A stretch of 64,000 nt of DNA. Source: Acidimicrobiia bacterium (GTDB lineage Bacteria; Actinomycetota; Acidimicrobiia; IMCC26256; PALSA-610). A program made the position numbers and the translations under genes. The notes under the pieces were generated by a model. That model saw only the letters and a list, made by a program, of their open reading frames with translations, was not told the origin of the DNA and made no database searches. How positions within the stretch are numbered: position 1 is the first letter of the stretch; each line of letters starts with the position of its first letter. The DNA lies in the NCBI GenBank assembly GCA_036271555.1, contig DATBAK010000019.1, positions 124,001-188,000 on the forward strand, written 5' to 3'. Shown piece after piece: positions 60,536-64,000 of this stretch.

Positions 60536-61273
60536 GTGGCGGAGCTGCGGAACGGCCGGGAAGAGACCTCGCTCGAGCGGCGCACGCTCGCGCGCGGTGA
60601 CGCAACCGTGCCCGTCGTGCACGCGCGACCCGACGGCATGCCGCGCGCGGGCATCGTGCTGCACCCCGACATCATGGGTATCCGGCCGCTGTTCGACGAC
60701 ATGGCGTCGCGAATCGCGTCACACGGCTTCGCCGTCGCGATGATCGAGCCCTTCGCGCGCAAGACCGAAGCCGAGCGCGCCGCGAGCGACGTGCCGACGC
60801 GCATGGGATGGGCGTCCGGGCTCGAAGACGACGACGTGCTCGGCGACCTCTCGGCGGCCGCCGATCTGTTGGTGGTCGACGACGGTGTCACGAGTGTCGG
60901 CGTGCTCGGGTTCTGCATGGGTGGGATGTTCGCCCTCAAGGCTGCGGCGATGGATCGGTTCGATCGCGCGGTCGCGTTCTACGGGATGCCGCGCCTGCCG
61001 TCGGGATGGGAAGGACCCGGGATGCGCTCGGCGCTCGACACCGCCGCCGACGTCTGTCCGACGCTCGCGATCTTCGGCTCCGCCGACGCGATGATCCCGC
61101 CGGCCGACGTCGACGCGCTGCGCGCGGCGTGGGCCGGGCGCGCCGACTGCGAGATCGTCGTGATCGACGGCGCGGACCACGGGTTCGTGCACGACCCGGA
61201 ACGTCCGGTGCACCGCCCCGACGACGCGGCCGTGCTCTGGGACCGCGCGCTCGCCTGGCTCGCCCCGCGCTGA
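60536..61273 (+). CDS. dienelactone hydrolase family protein
   Basis: A 245-residue alpha/beta hydrolase with a cysteine nucleophile: GFCMGG with C127, acid D184 in FGSADAMIPP and H215 in DGADHGFVHD. Dienelactone hydrolases open the lactone in chlorocatechol breakdown, but many members act on other esters. GTG 60536 has TAAGAT eight bases upstream. It follows disA beyond an R1 repeat and converges with a Crp regulator. Confidence 0.9.
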   Translation: MAELRNGREETSLERRTLARGDATVPVVHARPDGMPRAGIVLHPDIMGIRPLFDDMASRIASHGFAVAMIEPFARKTEAERAASDVPTRMGWASGLEDDDVLGDLSAAADLLVVDDGVTSVGVLGFCMGGMFALKAAAMDRFDRAVAFYGMPRLPSGWEGPGMRSALDTAADVCPTLAIFGSADAMIPPADVDALRAAWAGRADCEIVVIDGADHGFVHDPERPVHRPDDAAVLWDRALAWLAPR

Positions 61274-61304
61274 CGCCGCACACGCCGTTACGTCAGGCGT
61301 CGCA

Positions 61305-61970
61305 TCAGACCGACGTGCGGGCCTCGAGCTCGGCGCGGTCGAGGATTCGATAGCGCGTCCGCGAGGAGACCTGCAGCCAGCCCAGGCGTACGAACGTCGC
61401 AATCGCCTTGTTCACGCGCTCGCGCGACGCGCCGACCATCGCCGCGAGCTCCTCCTGTGTGACCGGCAACGAGAACTCGTCGTCGGCACCCGCGATCTGG
61501 AGGATGCGCTTCGCGGTCCGGCCGGTGACGTCGAGGAACATCGCGTCGGCCAGCGCCTCGTCGGTGGCGCGCAGGCGGCGCGTGAGGATGAGCGTGACGT
61601 CCCACAGGAGGCTCGGCTGCTGGTCGACGACCGCGCGCACCGCCTCGTACTCGATCTCCGAGAGCACGACCGGAGTGAGCGCCCGCGCGTCGGAGGAGCG
61701 GGGCTCGCCGTCGAAGAACGGCAGCTCGCCGAAGAGCGATCGGGGACCGAGCACTGCGGCGACCGACTCCCTCCCGTCGCGCGAGCGCACGGCGATCGCG
61801 ATCCGTCCCGACTGCACGATGAACAGGCGGGTCGCGGTCTCGCCCGCGTGGCAGATGTAGTCGCCGCGGCGGTAGCGGCGGGTCGTGGCCCGCGACGCGA
61901 GCTGCTCGGCGAGCGCGCGCGGCAGCGCGGCAAACGGCTCGGTGGGGTCCTCTGCGCGACGGACCTGCAT
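61305..61970 (-). CDS. Crp/Fnr family transcription regulator
   Basis: A 221-residue regulator with a cyclic-nucleotide-binding domain (about 12-125) and a C-terminal winged helix. FGELPFFDGEPRSSDARAL is the phosphate-binding cassette, in which the usual RxS arginine-serine is present as PRSSDA. The recognition helix is TQEELAAMVGASRERVNKAI. It could bind cAMP or another effector, and the cassette supports nucleotide binding. ATG 61970 has the perfect ribosome site GGAGGT (61975-61980 on this strand). Divergent from the MGFLK pair across 275 bases, which hold repeat B. Confidence 0.92.
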   Translation of the reverse strand: MQVRRAEDPTEPFAALPRALAEQLASRATTRRYRRGDYICHAGETATRLFIVQSGRIAIAVRSRDGRESVAAVLGPRSLFGELPFFDGEPRSSDARALTPVVLSEIEYEAVRAVVDQQPSLLWDVTLILTRRLRATDEALADAMFLDVTGRTAKRILQIAGADDEFSLPVTQEELAAMVGASRERVNKAIATFVRLGWLQVSSRTRYRILDRAELEARTSV

Positions 61971-62073
61971 ACCCACCTCCTCGTGCGTGTCGGGGGCGAC
62001 GCCCGGTCTGCAGTCTCGGCCGAGCCGCGCCCCGCCGTCGAGCCCGTCCGCGGACACGAGCGTTCCCGCAGGT

Positions 62074-62149
62074 CCGGGCGGGTCGCGTTGCGGCCTGCCC
62101 GAGTCGAAACCTGAGGCGTCCGGAGCGGCGAGCGCAGCGAGTGCGACCA
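62074..62149 (+). repeat. intergenic repeat, family R1, copy B
   Basis: CGGGCGGGTCGCGTTGCGGC, CTGCCCGAGTCGAAACCTGA, GGCGTCCGGAGCGGCGAGCG and AGCGAGTGCGACCA. A nine-base A-run follows. It lies between Crp and the MGFLK pair. The rest of the gap shows no clear promoter. Confidence 0.8.
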
Positions 62150-62245
62150 AAAAAAAATAGGTAGCGACTACTCAATCGCGAACAAGGCGAATCGCCGATG
62201 CTGCGGTGCAGAGAGACCAGTTCACCCCCACCCGAGGAGCACACC

Positions 62246-62644
62246 ATGGGTTTCCTGAAGCAGATGAAGGACCTGAAGAACACCGTCCACGAAGCGCCGG
62301 GCATGATCGCCCAGGCCCGCGAGCTCGGTGATCAGGCCCAGGCGTACGCGGCCGCGCAGCAGCAGATGGTCGGCGGCCTCGGCGCCGCGGGCGCGGCCGC
62401 CAGCGTCTCGGCCGCCGACCTCGAGGCGATCGACGGCATCTCGCTCGAGCGCTACGCGCAGCTCGCCAAGTCGGTCGGGACCCGCAAGCTCCAGGGCGCC
62501 GAGCTCGACGCCTTCCTCGCGAGCAACGGCCACACCACCGCGGCGTGGCAGGCGGCGTACGACGGCTGGAACGCACGCATGAAGAGCAACATGGGTCTGT
62601 CGACGCAGTACGGCTCGCTCTACCAGTCCTCGGTCGCGCTCTGA
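62246..62644 (+). CDS. MGFLK protein 1, unknown function
   Basis: A 132-residue soluble, mostly helical protein that begins MGFLKQMKDLKNTVHEAPGM. The middle (SAADLEAIDGISLERYAQL) and end (WNARMKSNMGLSTQYGSL) are unfamiliar. It shares its first residues with the next gene, so the two may be paralogous or form one complex. ATG 62246 has GAGGAG ahead. It touches the next gene directly (TGATG), and both stop at a strong terminator. Family unknown; possibly a target of the divergent Crp regulator. Confidence 0.7.
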   Translation: MGFLKQMKDLKNTVHEAPGMIAQARELGDQAQAYAAAQQQMVGGLGAAGAAASVSAADLEAIDGISLERYAQLAKSVGTRKLQGAELDAFLASNGHTTAAWQAAYDGWNARMKSNMGLSTQYGSLYQSSVAL

Positions 62645-63033
62645 TGGGCTTCCTCAAGGACATCCACGCGCTGAAGCAGCAGGCCAACGAGATCGACAAG
62701 ACGTTCGATCCGGGTGCCCAGATGCGCGCCGGCAAGGAGCGCATGGCGGCGGCCACGCAGTTCATGGCCCAGCAGACCGCGGCGACGCATCTGGGCACGA
62801 GCGGCGAGCGCGCCGACGCCCAGGTCGTGGCGTCGCGTGACACCGGCACGCAGATGAACTTCCAGCCGATGATCGAGGTCGACCTGCTCGTGACCCGCGC
62901 CGGTCAGCCCCCCTACCCGGCCAAGGTCACCCAGATCGTGCCCCAGGCCCAACTGGGCCTGGTTGCGCCGGGCACGACGATCCCGGTGTGGGTCGATCCC
63001 GCGGACCCGTCCACGGTGCTCCTGGGCTTCTAG
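62644..63033 (+). CDS. MGFLK protein 2 with C-terminal OB-like domain
   Basis: A 129-residue protein. The N-terminal MGFLKDIHALKQQANEID matches the outline of the preceding protein, and residues about 70-129 (NFQPMIEVDLLVTRAGQPPY, then IVPQAQLGLVAPGTTIPVWV, DPADPSTVLLGF) are a small beta domain widespread in actinobacteria. I recall it near SHOCT and membrane proteins but cannot name its role. ATG 62644 overlaps the stop of the gene before. A strong terminator follows after 25 bases. Confidence 0.75.
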   Translation: MGFLKDIHALKQQANEIDKTFDPGAQMRAGKERMAAATQFMAQQTAATHLGTSGERADAQVVASRDTGTQMNFQPMIEVDLLVTRAGQPPYPAKVTQIVPQAQLGLVAPGTTIPVWVDPADPSTVLLGF

Positions 63034-63058
63034 GGGCCGCCGGGCCACCCATGCCGAG

Positions 63059-63091
63059 AACGGGGGATCCCTCAGGGGTCCCCCGTTTTTT
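63059..63091 (+). terminator. rho-independent terminator of the MGFLK pair
   Basis: A 13-bp stem (63059-63071 with 63075-63087, one G-T wobble) with loop TCA and a T-run TTTTTT at 63086-63091. It is the clearest intrinsic terminator in the window. Confidence 0.9.
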
Positions 63092-63168
63092 CGGGCTCGG
63101 AAGCGTCGCCCTTCCCGACGCCTCGGTTGCCGGTTCGGGTGGGCCGCCGGCGCGGGCGGGAACGGCCT
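63092..63168 (-). repeat. intergenic repeat, family R1, copy F
   Basis: Follows the terminator. On the plus strand it reads CGGGCTCGGAAGCGTCGCCC, then TTCCCGACGCCTCGGTTGCC, and matches copy D between folE and folP. The rest of the 255-base gap up to 63289 shows only GC-rich text. Confidence 0.75.
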
Positions 63169-63288
63169 GAACCCGTCCTGACCCGGCATTCAGTTCCCGC
63201 CCCGAGCGGCCGACAGGAGGGTGACGAGCCCGACGGGCGGGCCGTGACGGCCGTCCGTGAGACGACCGACTCAAGGGCAGGCAGGCAA

Positions 63289-64000
63289 ATGTTCGTCGAA
63301 GGCGTGCGGCTCTTCATGGTCGTCCTCGGGACGGCCGCGGGGTTCTGGGTCGCCCGCAGCTTCGGCGCGACCGGCTCGGGTCTCGAGGGTCTCGGCGGGA
63401 TGCTCGGCTGTCTCGCGGGCTACGTCGGCGGTGGTGTCGTCGGCCGCCTGCTCGACCGCGCGCTCGGCGCCGCGGAGCGCCGCGCCGCGCGGCTCCCGGC
63501 CGCCCAGGTCGTCGCCGGCGCGCTCGGCGCCTTCGGTGGCGGCATGGTCTCGCTGCTCATCGGTATCCCGATCGTGGTGCTCGTGCCCGACGGGCTCGGC
63601 ATCGCGCTCGCGGGACTGCTCGTGTGGATCTCGCTGTGGCTCGGCTTCCGCGTCGTCGGTGCGCGCAGCGCCGCGATGTTCGAGATGCTCGGCCTGTCGA
63701 GCCGGCCGCTGGTGCGCGCCCAGGCATACGACGCGCACGACGGACTGCTACTCGACTCCTCGGTGATCATGGACGGTCAGCTGCTCGGCCTCGCGCGCGC
63801 GGGTCTGCTCGGCGGAGACCTCATGGTCCCGCACTTCGTCCTCTCGGAGGTGCAGGGCTTCGCCGACGGATCCGACGACACCAAGGCGCGCCGTGCGCAC
63901 CGCGGCCTCGAGACGCTCGAGGTCATCAAGCGCGACGGACCCGTCCGCGTCTACGTCGTCGACGACGAGGTGCCCGAGATGGCCGACGTCGACGCCAAGC
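63289..64000 (+). CDS. PIN/TRAM-domain membrane protein (YacL-like), 5' part
   Basis: A gene cut by the window end; 237 codons are visible. Four transmembrane helices fill about residues 1-125 (FVEGVRLFMVVLGTAAGFWV, LGCLAGYVGGGVVGRLL, VVAGALGAFGGGMVSLLIGI and LGIALAGLLVWISLWLGFRV). A PIN nuclease-like domain follows: GLLLDSSVIMDGQLLGLARA with the first metal aspartates, LSEVQGFAD and a late DVDAK. The TRAM domain would follow off the edge. YacL-like proteins commonly lie in this neighbourhood after radA and disA. ATG 63289 follows AAGGGCAGGCAGG. Confidence 0.85.
   Translation, partial: MFVEGVRLFMVVLGTAAGFWVARSFGATGSGLEGLGGMLGCLAGYVGGGVVGRLLDRALGAAERRAARLPAAQVVAGALGAFGGGMVSLLIGIPIVVLVPDGLGIALAGLLVWISLWLGFRVVGARSAAMFEMLGLSSRPLVRAQAYDAHDGLLLDSSVIMDGQLLGLARAGLLGGDLMVPHFVLSEVQGFADGSDDTKARRAHRGLETLEVIKRDGPVRVYVVDDEVPEMADVDAK

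Noticed and set aside
63257-63766. A 169-codon ORF at the start of the PIN/TRAM gene
   Set aside because: It is Ser/Arg-rich and in another frame. The frame from ATG 63289 gives clear membrane helices and a PIN domain.

Overview
The window is about 70% G+C DNA from an actinobacterium. I place it most likely in Acidimicrobiia or a near relative. The family and gene-order marks are an F420-type luciferase-like enzyme, a mycothiol-type maleylpyruvate isomerase, a DUF2342 zincin beside tilS and hpt, a SigR/RsrA-type sigma and zinc anti-sigma pair, radA-disA followed by a PIN/TRAM protein, and a secreted protein with the YWLVASDGG-type repeat common in Acidimicrobiia. I see no rRNA, tRNA, CRISPR array, insertion sequence, prophage or attachment site. 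No stretch of 300 bases or more lacks a gene. Many start codons have a TANNNT hexamer 6 to 8 bases upstream and no Shine-Dalgarno sequence, the usual sign of leaderless transcription. I used this, and clear ribosome sites elsewhere, to choose starts.

Layout. 1-6.4 kb: a truncated luciferase-like oxidoreductase, a 40-codon ORF, a large LuxR ATPase regulator, a MDMPI-family protein, an FMN 2-hydroxyacid oxidase and an AlkA-like glycosylase. 6.4-11.3 kb: a five-gene branched-chain amino acid type ABC transporter operon (ATPase, ATPase, permease, permease, binding lipoprotein) ending at a GC hairpin. 11.3-16 kb: an RNase HI fused to a YpsA/SLOG-like domain, two small proteins of unknown function, a ketol-acid-reductoisomerase-like protein and a VOC protein diverging from a long palindrome, and an aldo/keto reductase. 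16-28.5 kb: a surface and export block with an acyltransferase-3/SGNH protein, a repeat protein with an NlpC/P60-like end, two lipoproteins, a DrrAB-like ABC exporter with a divergent MarR regulator, a Tat-exported phosphoesterase, an anchored GH78 rhamnosidase and an APH-like kinase.

28.5-46 kb is the conserved core. It holds sigma and anti-sigma factor, DUF2342 zincin, tilS, hpt, folE, folP, a phosphatase-fold protein without its catalytic cysteine, pyk on the other strand, folB, folK, a 2-hydroxyacid dehydrogenase, a DUF2520 protein, panC, nadB, nadC, coaX and lysS. Together these make folate, pantothenate/CoA and NAD precursors, salvage purines and modify or charge tRNA. 45-52.8 kb: an SDR and degenerate LPLAT pair, an alpha/beta hydrolase, a PlsY-like protein, two divergent MFS transporters and a polyprenyl diphosphate synthase. 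52.8-64 kb: clpC behind an inverted repeat, a lipoprotein, an HATPase-like fragment, a cupin-like gene behind a LexA-type box, a HAD phosphatase, radA, disA, a dienelactone hydrolase, a Crp regulator, a pair of MGFLK proteins closed by a strong terminator, and the start of a PIN/TRAM membrane protein.

The least expected items are the RNase HI-YpsA fusion, the HCX5R-to-HHX5R pseudophosphatase in the folate operon, the LexA-type site on a cupin gene, the 48-bp palindrome at 14.2 kb, and a family of 60-80 bp intergenic repeats present at least six times in both orientations.
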